Origin: Akkermansiaceae bacterium
GTDB taxonomy: Bacteria > Verrucomicrobiota > Verrucomicrobiia > Verrucomicrobiales > DEV007
Assembly (NCBI GenBank): GCA_024233085.1
Contig: JACKQC010000003.1
Span: 1-64,000 of the forward strand
DNA length: 64,000 nt
Direction of reading: 5' to 3'
Part shown: piece after piece, positions 25,507 to 33,804 of the stretch
How the letters are laid out: each line of letters starts with the position of its first letter
How positions within the stretch are numbered: position 1 is the stretch's first letter
Position numbers and translations under genes: made by a program
Notes under the pieces: model-generated
Seen by the model: only the letters and a program-made list of their open reading frames with translations
What the model was told of the DNA's origin: nothing
Database searches by the model: none

Positions 25507-26868
25507 ATGCCCCCGTTGCTCCGGCTCATCTGTTTCGGTTTCCTGCTCCTTTTTCAGACCGGCGCGTCCCGGGCCGAAGAAGGCGACCGGCTGAACGTGC
25601 TGCTCATCCTCAGTGACGATCATAACTACCGGGCGCTCGGCTGCTCGGGCAACGAGGTCATTCGCACGCCGAATCTCGACCGGCTCGCCGACGAGGGCGT
25701 CTATTTCAACCGCTGCTTCACTCCGAATCCCATCTGCACACCGAGCCGCGCCTGTCTCTACACGGGACAGGACAGTTGGACCAACGGGGTCACCTTCAAC
25801 GGCAAGGCCATCGACGAGCGTTCCCCTCTCCTGCCGCGCCTGCTCGCCGACGCCGGATACGAAACGGCCTTCGTCGGCAAATGGCACAACGACGGCAAGC
25901 CCTGGACGCGCGGCTTCACCACCGGGGGACGCTGCTGGGCCGGTGGCAAATTCGACCACTTCGAGATGGATGTGACCCCGTGGGGTGGCGAGCCGGAGGA
26001 CCGGCAAAAGGCGGACCGCTACTCGACCAACCTGTTCACCGACGACGCCGTCGCCTACCTGGAATCCGAGCACGCCCGGCCATTCTGCCTCGTCCTCGCC
26101 TACACCGTGGGGCACGACGTGTTCCGGGCGCCGCCGGGATACGAAGGGAAATACCAGCCGGATGAGATCCCGCCGCCGCCGAACTTCATACCGAAGCCGC
26201 CTTTCCGGCAGTTCAATCCGGCCATCCGCGACGAGACGGTGCTGCCGTTTCCGCGAACGGAATCCTCCGTGCGCGGGGCGCTGGCGGAATACTACGCGAT
26301 GTTCGAGCACCTGGACGAGAACGTCGGGCGACTGTTGAAGGCGCTCGAAGAAAAGGGCCTCGCCGACAGCACCCTCGTTATCTTCTCCAGCGTCAAGGGC
26401 CTGTCCATGGGCTCGCACGGCATTATCGGTAAACAGACGATGTACGAGGAAGGTCTCCGCACCTCGCTGATCGTTCGGCATCCGAAACTTGCGGCGGCGA
26501 ATCCCGTCAATTCCAGCCTCGTCAGCACCATGGACATCCTGCCAACCGTCTGCGAGGCGGCAAAGATCCCCATTCCGGCGAGCGTCGAAGGCGAAAGCCT
26601 GCTCGGACTCTACCGCGGCGGCGGGAAGGCGCGCGAGCGGCTCTTTTTCTCCTATCACGATCCCAATCGCGACACCGTCACCCGCGCGATCCGCACCAAC
26701 CGCTACAAGCTGATCCAACACCTGGTCACCGGCGAGCGGCAGCTCTTCGATCTGTCGAAGGATCCCAACGAGATGGTAAATCTCCACGACCAGCCCGAGC
26801 TCCGTTCCGAGCAGGAATCGCTGAACCGTCAACTCCTCGAATGGCGATCCAGCCACGACGAGAAGTAG
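25507..26868 (+). CDS. sulfatase with altered second metal-binding site
   Basis: 453 residues with a signal peptide (cleavage near SRAEE). The first metal site is intact (VLLILSDDHNY) and the formylglycine motif is canonical, C77-T-P-S-R. The second metal site, normally S-D-H/N-G in this family, reads FSSVKG (residues 293-298): Asp and His/Asn are replaced by Val and Lys, although the following GSHGIIGKQTMYEEG is conserved. Calcium binding may therefore be impaired, or another residue has taken over. It is probably exported and acts on sulfated glycans if active. It is transcribed away from the isomerase gene across a 229-base gap. Confidence 0.87.
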   Translation: MPPLLRLICFGFLLLFQTGASRAEEGDRLNVLLILSDDHNYRALGCSGNEVIRTPNLDRLADEGVYFNRCFTPNPICTPSRACLYTGQDSWTNGVTFNGKAIDERSPLLPRLLADAGYETAFVGKWHNDGKPWTRGFTTGGRCWAGGKFDHFEMDVTPWGGEPEDRQKADRYSTNLFTDDAVAYLESEHARPFCLVLAYTVGHDVFRAPPGYEGKYQPDEIPPPPNFIPKPPFRQFNPAIRDETVLPFPRTESSVRGALAEYYAMFEHLDENVGRLLKALEEKGLADSTLVIFSSVKGLSMGSHGIIGKQTMYEEGLRTSLIVRHPKLAAANPVNSSLVSTMDILPTVCEAAKIPIPASVEGESLLGLYRGGGKARERLFFSYHDPNRDTVTRAIRTNRYKLIQHLVTGERQLFDLSKDPNEMVNLHDQPELRSEQESLNRQLLEWRSSHDEK

Positions 26869-26935
26869 GCCAGGAAAGAAGAAAGAAACCATCGAGCCCA
26901 CAGCGGCGCCCGCCCCGAATCAGACGCCGCGCGCC

Positions 26936-27022
26936 AAAGGCGGTTGGAGGCGGCTTTTCGGGAGATTGGCCCCCTCCCCGAAAACGTGGCCATGATGGCC
27001 ATGCCACGGTTCACGACCGCCT
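26936..27022. repeat. family B interspersed repeat, copy 1
   Basis: Shares with 54371-54455 and 61040-61130 the ordered blocks GCGGTTGGA, TTTTC, CCTCCCCGAAAAC, TGGCCATGATGGCCATGCCA and ACGACCGCC at the same spacing. It contains the small inverted repeat TGGCCATGATGGCCA. It lies between two plus-strand genes (220-base gap). Confidence 0.8.
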
Positions 27023-27088
27023 CTTTCTTCCAGACCCGAAAACTCCCTCCGCGTTGACAACCCGAAACCGGCTGCCTCAAGTTCGGGA

Positions 27089-28777
27089 ATGAACACCCTC
27101 TTCATCCAGCCGGACTCGGCCGCTCGTCGCGCGGGGGGAAACGAGTTTCCGACGGGCGGCGTTTTCACGCTTTTTCTTTTCCTGCTCCTGGCGCCCGCCG
27201 CTCGGGCCGAATCCACGGGCCTAACCAAGGGGGAAACCGAATTTCTCGACTATGTCGGGCGCCCCTGTCCCGTCATCCGCCTCTGGCCCGAGGGCAAGGT
27301 TCCCGATGAGCCCCGTCCGCTGCCGCCCGAATCCGTCACGACCGAGGGCCGGGGTGGTGGCCCCGTTTTCATGATTCGAAGCGTCTCGGATCCGTCAATG
27401 GTCATCCTGTCCCCGCCCGAGGAAAAGAACACCGGCGTCGCGTTGGTGCTCGCCCCCGGCGGCGGCTACGGCGGCCTCGGCGCCGACCTCGTCAAGGAAG
27501 TGGGAGAATGGCTCAATCGCCGCGGCATCACCTGCGTGCTCCTGAAATACCGCGTCCCCAAACGCCACCAAGGCTACGACATGCACTTTCAACCCCTGCA
27601 GGACGCTCAGCGCGCCATGGGAATCCTCCGCTCTCGCGCCGTCGAATTCGGGATCGACCCGGAAAAGATCGGCTTTGGCGGCGCGTCCGCCGGAGGAAAC
27701 CTCGCCGCCTGCCTCCTGATGAACCACGCGGAACGCTGGTATCGCCCCGTTGATGACCTCGACAAGACCCGTTGCCGCCCCGATTTCGGCCTGCTCCTCT
27801 ATCCCGCCTATCTCACCGATCCCATCGTCTCCCGGAACCGCGTGGCCAAACTCGGCTTCGACAAGATCAATGCCAGGGATACGCCCCCCACCCTCACCAC
27901 CATTTGCTTCGCCGACAAGTTCACCTTTGGCTCCGCGGAAATCTACCTCGCGATGCGGCGCGCAAACGTCCCCGCCGAATTCCACGTCTATCCCGTGGGC
28001 GGCCACGGCGGCGGCGTTGCCCAGTATCCGTTCGGACAATGGGCCGATGAATTCGTGCGCTTTCTCGCCCGGCAAAAATTTCTGCGAGAGGCCCCCGCCG
28101 CGAACGACGCCATCCCGGAAGCCGCCACCGGCGCGAAAGTTCACTTTGACGGTGGCGGGGCGATCCTGCTCCGGCCGTCATCGGCGCCGAATTCGAAGGC
28201 CGTGGTCGTTTGTCCGGACCCCTCGGAACCGTCATCCCATTCCAGGGCAGTCCGGTTCGCCACCTGGCTCGGAACCCATGGCTTCACTTCGCTGGTCATC
28301 GACCCCGACGAAACCGCAGCGGAAATCGGCATAGCCATGGAAGCCGCCTTGGATTTCTCGAATCTCAAGGCTTCCGAATGGGGAACCAACGAAGTGGGTC
28401 TCTGCGGATTCGGCAACGCCGCCAGGCCGGTCGCCCTAGCGGCGGCCCAGGCCAAACGCCTCCGTCAGAACACCGATCCGGTCACCTTTATCCACCGCCC
28501 CGCGTTTGCGATTCTCGTATCTCCCCGGGGATTGAGCCCGGACCCCGACACCGGCCTCACCGCGCTGCGCCCGACCAGCCCGCCCATTTTGATCCTGAGT
28601 TCCGGAAACGACCCCGAAATTGGCCAAACGGCCGATTATTATCTCAAGATCGAACCCACCCGCGTCCACGCCGAATGCCATGTTTACGAGGCCCCCGGTG
28701 CCCTGGACATGGAGAGCGCGTCCGACTGGGGAACCGCCACGGCGCGCTGGCTCAACGATCTCGACGCAAAGGATTAG
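27089..28777 (+). CDS. secreted acetyl-esterase-like protein with a second, degenerate hydrolase domain
   Basis: 562 residues. A signal peptide (FTLFLFLLLAPAARA) is preceded by about 30 extra residues, so the true start may be later. The first domain (about 60-330) is a BD-FAE/Aes-like alpha/beta hydrolase: oxyanion region LVLAPGGGYGGLG, nucleophile elbow GFGGASAGGNLAA, His in VGGHGGG. The second (350-560) has the same fold outline (AVVVCPDPSE, TSLVIDPDETAA), but the elbow reads GLCGFGNAARP with Asn instead of Ser, so it is probably inactive. Such esterases deacetylate plant or algal glycans; substrate unknown here. Confidence 0.8.
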   Translation: MNTLFIQPDSAARRAGGNEFPTGGVFTLFLFLLLAPAARAESTGLTKGETEFLDYVGRPCPVIRLWPEGKVPDEPRPLPPESVTTEGRGGGPVFMIRSVSDPSMVILSPPEEKNTGVALVLAPGGGYGGLGADLVKEVGEWLNRRGITCVLLKYRVPKRHQGYDMHFQPLQDAQRAMGILRSRAVEFGIDPEKIGFGGASAGGNLAACLLMNHAERWYRPVDDLDKTRCRPDFGLLLYPAYLTDPIVSRNRVAKLGFDKINARDTPPTLTTICFADKFTFGSAEIYLAMRRANVPAEFHVYPVGGHGGGVAQYPFGQWADEFVRFLARQKFLREAPAANDAIPEAATGAKVHFDGGGAILLRPSSAPNSKAVVVCPDPSEPSSHSRAVRFATWLGTHGFTSLVIDPDETAAEIGIAMEAALDFSNLKASEWGTNEVGLCGFGNAARPVALAAAQAKRLRQNTDPVTFIHRPAFAILVSPRGLSPDPDTGLTALRPTSPPILILSSGNDPEIGQTADYYLKIEPTRVHAECHVYEAPGALDMESASDWGTATARWLNDLDAKD

Positions 28778-28810
28778 GGAATTCGGAACCGCGCGGCGGC
28801 ATCGGGAAGA

Positions 28811-30238
28811 TCACTCGTCGTCCCAGTCTCTCAGTTTCGACCGCAGTCGTTCGAGGGCCGGTTGCGCCTCGGGATCGGCGATCCGGTTTGCCATCTCGTA
28901 GGGATCGCGCGGGAGATCGTAGAGTTCATCCATGCCTTCCAGGTCGAGGTAGTGGATGTATTTCCAACGCTCGGTGCGGACGGCCCGATAGCCCATGCGA
29001 TCCATGCGCGGAAACACGGTGTCGGTGTTGTATTCGATCAAAAAGGCGTCGCGCCACGCGCCGGGAACCTCGTCACCGAGGAGCGGAACGAGGCTGCGTC
29101 CGTCGAATCCGGGCGCCGGATCCGGGCGGCAACCCGCCAGATCCAGCACGGTGGGCGCGAGATCGATGCCCAGCGCGATCCGGTCGACGAGTTTACCCTT
29201 TCCGATCAGCCGGGGATACCGGATCAGCAGGGGAACGCGGATGCCCTCCTCGTAGGCCAGCCGGCGCTCGACGCTGAGGCCGTGCTCGCCATACCAGTAT
29301 CCGTGGTCGCTGGTGAAAACGATCACGGTGTTCTCGAGTTGCCCGCTTTTCTCCAGCGCCGCGAAAAGCTGGCCCACACCGTCATCGACCCCGGCCAGCA
29401 TGCGCAGGCGGTCGCGCACGGTTTCGTCGCCCGTGCCGGTGGCCCTGCCCAGGGGAGGCAAGCCTTCCACGGGGCGAAGCAGGGCGGGCTTGCCTTTCAG
29501 GTCGTCGATCACATTCAGCCGCCGGGGAATGGCGTCCTCGGCGTAGAGTTTTTCGTGGCGCCTGGCCGGCAGGAATCTCGCCGCGGAGGGATCGGTGATG
29601 CTCCCGTCGTCGCGCTGGACCAGCTCGGGATGCAGGGCTTTGTGCGCGATGTAGAGACAGAAGGGCTTGGCGTGGGCGGACTCGACAAACTCGACGGCTT
29701 TCCGGTTGAGAACATCGGTGGTATGTCCGGAAAACTTCTCCGTTTCGCCGTTCACGTTCAATTCGGGGTCGAAGGAGGTTCCCTGCCCTTTCATGCTCAC
29801 CCAGTAGTCGAAGCCCGGCCGGGCGGAGGGATCGTTTCCCATGTGCCATTTGCCGACGTAGCCGGTCTCGTAGTCGCCCGATTCATGCAGGAGGCGGGGA
29901 AAGGTGATCAGCTGATGGCTTTGCCCGCCGCGGTGGGTGTTGTCGAGGATTCCGTGATGATGAGTGTAGAGGCCCGTCAGAAGACAGGCCCGATGGGGAG
30001 AACAAAGCGGCGTCGTGGCGAAGGCGTTGCGGAATCGGGCGCCCTCGTTCGCGATCCGGTCGATATGGGGCGTGCGCACGAACGGGTGGCCGGTGCAACC
30101 GAGTTCGTCCCAGCGCAGGTCATCGACGAGGACCACGATGAAGTTCGGTTTCTCGCCGTCGCCAAGACAGGGAGCCGGGCGCGTGAGCGTCGCCGCCAGA
30201 AGGACGAGCGACAACAGCGGTATCGTTTTCTTCGGCAT
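28811..30238 (-). CDS. sulfatase (choline-sulfatase/arylsulfatase type)
   Basis: 475 residues with a signal peptide (about the first 26 residues). Metal site NFIVVLVDDLRWDELG, formylglycine motif C79-S-P-H-R, conserved HHHGILDN and YVGKWHMG, second metal site FTSDHGYWYGEHGL. All key residues are present, so it should be active after formylglycine conversion of Cys79. It is convergent with the esterase upstream (34 bases between stops) and divergent from the S15 peptidase-like gene downstream. Confidence 0.92.
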   Translation of the reverse strand: MPKKTIPLLSLVLLAATLTRPAPCLGDGEKPNFIVVLVDDLRWDELGCTGHPFVRTPHIDRIANEGARFRNAFATTPLCSPHRACLLTGLYTHHHGILDNTHRGGQSHQLITFPRLLHESGDYETGYVGKWHMGNDPSARPGFDYWVSMKGQGTSFDPELNVNGETEKFSGHTTDVLNRKAVEFVESAHAKPFCLYIAHKALHPELVQRDDGSITDPSAARFLPARRHEKLYAEDAIPRRLNVIDDLKGKPALLRPVEGLPPLGRATGTGDETVRDRLRMLAGVDDGVGQLFAALEKSGQLENTVIVFTSDHGYWYGEHGLSVERRLAYEEGIRVPLLIRYPRLIGKGKLVDRIALGIDLAPTVLDLAGCRPDPAPGFDGRSLVPLLGDEVPGAWRDAFLIEYNTDTVFPRMDRMGYRAVRTERWKYIHYLDLEGMDELYDLPRDPYEMANRIADPEAQPALERLRSKLRDWDDE

Positions 30239-30371
30239 GATGCCCCGTTTTTCTCAAAGTTCGGGGCCGAACTCAATCCCTTCCTTTTCCCCGGACGCGC
30301 CCCATCCCCCCCGCGATGACGGAGTCATTCCGGCTTTTCGGACCGGTTCGGCTTCGTGTTACTCTCCGGCC

Positions 30372-32156
30372 ATGAAGCCGCGCCTTCCCGCCGCCGTCCC
30401 GGTCCTGTCCCTGTCGCTAAGCGCGTTTCTTTCCGGTTTCGCCCCGGCCCAGGCCCCGAAAACAGACGCTCGCTCCACGGTGGTCATGGAGCCGAACGTC
30501 GCGGTGCCGATGCGCGACGGCACGCTGCTACGGGCCGACGTGTTCCGACCGGCCACCGAAGGCAGTTACCCCGTGCTGATGGCGCGAACGCCCTACAACA
30601 AGAACGGCCTGCACGGGAACGCCAAAAAATTCGCGGCAGCCGGCTACATCGTCGTGTGCCAGGACGCCAGGGGACGCTTCGCGTCGGAGGGCCAGTGGGA
30701 ATCCTTCCTCCGATTCGACACCCACGACGGGCGGGACGGCCACGACACGGTGGAATGGGCCGCGAAGCTCCCCGGCTCGACCGGCAAGGTCGGGACATTC
30801 GGAGTTTCCTACAATGCCTTCCTCCAATGGCGCACCGCCGCCGAGGCGCCTCCCTCGCTGGTCTGCATGTCGGCCCACAGCATTCCGGCGCGCTACACCG
30901 ATCTCGAGGGACCGGGATCGATCAAGCCGGGACGACGCCTCCAGTGGTGGTACAGCTCGATGACTCCGGACCTGCGCAAACGGAGCGGCGCGCCCGGAAC
31001 GAAGACCAACGCCGACGGCAAAACGCTCTGGGAAAAGGAGTCTGACCGGTGGCTGCGCTTCGTCCCCTGGCTGCAACTGCCGCGGACCTTCTGGGAGGAG
31101 GAAACCGACGTCGTCCACGCCTGGTTGAAGGATCCCTCGCTCGATCCGTGGGCCCTGCACGAAGGCGTGCCGAAGGTCACGGTGCCGAATCTGAACGTCA
31201 TCGGCTGGTTCGATCACTGCAATGGCAACCTGATGCTCGATACCGCCATGTTCGCCCGCGCGAAAACCGCCGTCGCCCGCGAGCGCTCCCGCGTGATCGT
31301 CGGGCCGTGGAGTCACACCGGCCACGGCGGCCGGAAGGTGGGCTCGATCGACTATGGAGCCAACGCGGCGGTCGATGTCTTCGCCGAGGAGCTTCGGTGG
31401 TTCGACCACTGGCTGAAGGGAAAGCCGAACGGCGCGGCCGACCCGGCGCCGGTCCGGATTTTCGTGATGGGCGACGGACGGTGGCGCGACGAGAAAACCT
31501 GGCCGCTCGCGCGCGCCCGGCGCCGTTCGCTGTTTCTCGACAGCGGCGGCCACGCCAACACCCCGGCCGGTGACGGCAGTCTTGTCGAGGCGCGCCCGGA
31601 AATCGAGGGCCAGGACCGCTACCCCTACGATCCCGAAGACCCCGTTCCGACGCTTTACACCGCCGCCGCCTTCACCGTGCCCGCCGACCAGGCGCCGCTC
31701 GCGGAAAGGCGGGACATTCTCGTCTATCAAAGCGAGCCGTTAACCGAACGGCTGGAGGTGACCGGCAATCCGGTCGTCGAGCTTTTCGCCGCCACCTCGG
31801 CCCCGGACACCGACTTCTTCGCGCGTTTGATCGACGTCCATCCGGATGGCCGAGCCGTCGATGTCTCGCTCGGCATGGTTCGGGCGCGCTTTCGGGACGG
31901 CTTGAACAAGGAAGCTCTCGTGACTCCGGACGAAGTTGTTCGCTATGAAATCACCCTGAATCCCACCTCGATCGCCTTTCATCCCGGCCACCGGATCCGC
32001 CTCGACATCACCAGCAGCGACTTCCCCAATTTCGACCGCAATCACAACACCGCCGCCAATCCCAACGCCGACGCCGAACTCGTCGTCGCGGAACAACGCG
32101 TCCGCCACGGCGGCGATCACGCCTCCGCCCTTCACCTGCCGGTGATCGACGATTGA
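30372..32156 (+). CDS. CocE/NonD-type hydrolase (S15 X-Pro dipeptidyl-peptidase family)
   Basis: 594 residues with a signal peptide (cleavage near PAQA). The family's layout is complete: MRDGTLLRADVFRP, CQDARGRFASEGQW, nucleophile elbow GTFGVSYNAFLQW, the Asp/His region GWFDHCNGNLM and GPWSHTGHGG, and a C-terminal jelly-roll domain (LFAATSAPDTDFFARLIDVHPDGRAVDVS, GHRIRLDITSSDFPNFDRN). Members hydrolyse esters or amides; substrate unknown. The ATG at 30372 is preferred because the signal peptide begins there. The next sulfatase starts 56 bases on, so they are likely cotranscribed. Confidence 0.9.
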   Translation: MKPRLPAAVPVLSLSLSAFLSGFAPAQAPKTDARSTVVMEPNVAVPMRDGTLLRADVFRPATEGSYPVLMARTPYNKNGLHGNAKKFAAAGYIVVCQDARGRFASEGQWESFLRFDTHDGRDGHDTVEWAAKLPGSTGKVGTFGVSYNAFLQWRTAAEAPPSLVCMSAHSIPARYTDLEGPGSIKPGRRLQWWYSSMTPDLRKRSGAPGTKTNADGKTLWEKESDRWLRFVPWLQLPRTFWEEETDVVHAWLKDPSLDPWALHEGVPKVTVPNLNVIGWFDHCNGNLMLDTAMFARAKTAVARERSRVIVGPWSHTGHGGRKVGSIDYGANAAVDVFAEELRWFDHWLKGKPNGAADPAPVRIFVMGDGRWRDEKTWPLARARRRSLFLDSGGHANTPAGDGSLVEARPEIEGQDRYPYDPEDPVPTLYTAAAFTVPADQAPLAERRDILVYQSEPLTERLEVTGNPVVELFAATSAPDTDFFARLIDVHPDGRAVDVSLGMVRARFRDGLNKEALVTPDEVVRYEITLNPTSIAFHPGHRIRLDITSSDFPNFDRNHNTAANPNADAELVVAEQRVRHGGDHASALHLPVIDD

Positions 32157-32212
32157 AGCCCCCCGAGGCCGGGGCGCCCCGGCACCCATTTCAACCAAAG
32201 GATCGCATCCCC

Positions 32213-33628
32213 ATGACACCACCCCCATCGTTTCTTCCGTTCGCCGGTCTCGCCCCGCGCATCGCCGCCCTGTGCGTCCTGTTTTTCGGACTCTCGATCG
32301 TCCCCCGCGCCCGGGCGGACGCTCCCGGAAAAGCGACGCGCCCCAACATCCTTATGCTGCTCGTGGACGACATGGGCTACGCCGATTTGGGCTGTATGGG
32401 TTCCGGGGACCTTCACACGCCGAACATCGACCGCATCGCGAACGAGGGCGTCCGGTTGACCGATTGCTATGCCAGCGCGCCCGTGTGTTCCCCCACGCGG
32501 GCCGCCTTCATCACCGGACTCTGGCAGCAGCGCACCGGAATCGAGTGGGCCATCGGGCTGACCTCGGAGGAAGCGCAACGCGTCAACGGCGAACTGGTGA
32601 AAGCGGAGGAGCCTTTCACGATGGGCTTGATGCCGAACGATTCCTACCTGGTCCCGCGGTTGAAGAAACAGGGCTACGGCACCGCCGCCTACGGCAAGTG
32701 GCATCTCGGTTTCAAACCCGAACACAACCCGGTCCGCCACGGATTCGACGAATACTGGGGGATCATCGGTGGGCAGTGCGACTACTACCAGTATTACTAC
32801 CTCGGCGGCATGAAGCAGCTCTACGAGAAGACCGAGCCGACCACGGCGGAGGGATACATCACCGACCTCATCAACGAACGCGTCGTTCGCTACATCCGCG
32901 AGGAAGGGAGCAGCCCCTTCTTCATCTATGTCCCCTATAACGCGGTGCATCATCCCTACCACGTTCCGGGCGACCCCACGCAGACCTATACCAACGAAAA
33001 CAAGAACGACGGAACCCGCGAAGGCTATGCCAAGATGATGGGCAGCATCGACCAAGGCGTCGGCGCGATGTTCGCCGCGCTGGAGGAAAAGGACATCCTC
33101 GACAACACCCTGATCCTTTTCACCAGCGACAACGGCGGCGAGCGCTTTTCCGACAACGGGCCGCTCTTCAATCACAAGACAACCCTGTGGGAAGGCGGCA
33201 TCCGCGTGCCCTGCCTGATGCGCTGGCCGGCGGGCGGTCTGCCCGCGGGAAAGGTCTCGTCGCAGATGGCCATCACGATGGACCTTTCCGTCACGATCCT
33301 CGCCGCCGCGGGCCTTTCGCCGTCGAAGGACCACCCCATGGACGGCATCGACCTGTTGCCCATCCTCCGGGGCGAGCGGGAGCCGGTCGAACGCGCCTTC
33401 TGCTGGCGAGTGGACCGAACGCGCCGCCGGATGAAGGCGATCCGCCATGGCGACTGGAAGTACGTGCAGGACGACATGGTGGAGATGCTCTTCAACCTGC
33501 GCGACGACGTCGGCGAACGCGACGACCTGTACTACGAGCGCCTCGACAAGGTGAAGAAACTCAAGGCAGAACTGGCCGCCTGGGAAGCGGACGTCGATCG
33601 GATTCCTCCTCCGATTTACATTCATTGA
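32213..33628 (+). CDS. sulfatase (arylsulfatase type)
   Basis: 471 residues. Signal peptide, then NILMLLVDDMGYADLG (metal site), formylglycine motif C92-S-P-T-R, YGKWHLGFKPEHNPVRHGFD, and second metal site FTSDNGG; all canonical. A frame-compatible TTG at 32153 would add 20 residues, but the ATG at 32213 has AAAGGA a few bases upstream and places the signal peptide at the start. It lies downstream of the S15-type hydrolase. Confidence 0.92.
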   Translation: MTPPPSFLPFAGLAPRIAALCVLFFGLSIVPRARADAPGKATRPNILMLLVDDMGYADLGCMGSGDLHTPNIDRIANEGVRLTDCYASAPVCSPTRAAFITGLWQQRTGIEWAIGLTSEEAQRVNGELVKAEEPFTMGLMPNDSYLVPRLKKQGYGTAAYGKWHLGFKPEHNPVRHGFDEYWGIIGGQCDYYQYYYLGGMKQLYEKTEPTTAEGYITDLINERVVRYIREEGSSPFFIYVPYNAVHHPYHVPGDPTQTYTNENKNDGTREGYAKMMGSIDQGVGAMFAALEEKDILDNTLILFTSDNGGERFSDNGPLFNHKTTLWEGGIRVPCLMRWPAGGLPAGKVSSQMAITMDLSVTILAAAGLSPSKDHPMDGIDLLPILRGEREPVERAFCWRVDRTRRRMKAIRHGDWKYVQDDMVEMLFNLRDDVGERDDLYYERLDKVKKLKAELAAWEADVDRIPPPIYIH

Positions 33629-33748
33629 CCGGATTCACCAATGGAACCGCGGGGAGATGAGCCGGCGGCGATCCGCGAACTCGATCGTTCGGGTTTGATG
33701 AGGGGGGCTCATCGAAGTGGCCAAGTTTAGATGGGCAATCGCCCGCCC

Positions 33749-33791
33749 GACCCAACAGGGTATGATCGACGACCCAACCCTGTTGGATCGG
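33749..33791. repeat. family A interspersed hairpin repeat, copy 4
   Basis: GACCCAACAGGGTATGATCG followed by GACCCAACCCTGTTGGATCG; inverted half-sites form a hairpin. Located between convergent genes, where it may end transcription from both sides (inference). Confidence 0.8.
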
Positions 33792-33804
33792 AACCAGCGC
33801 CGCG

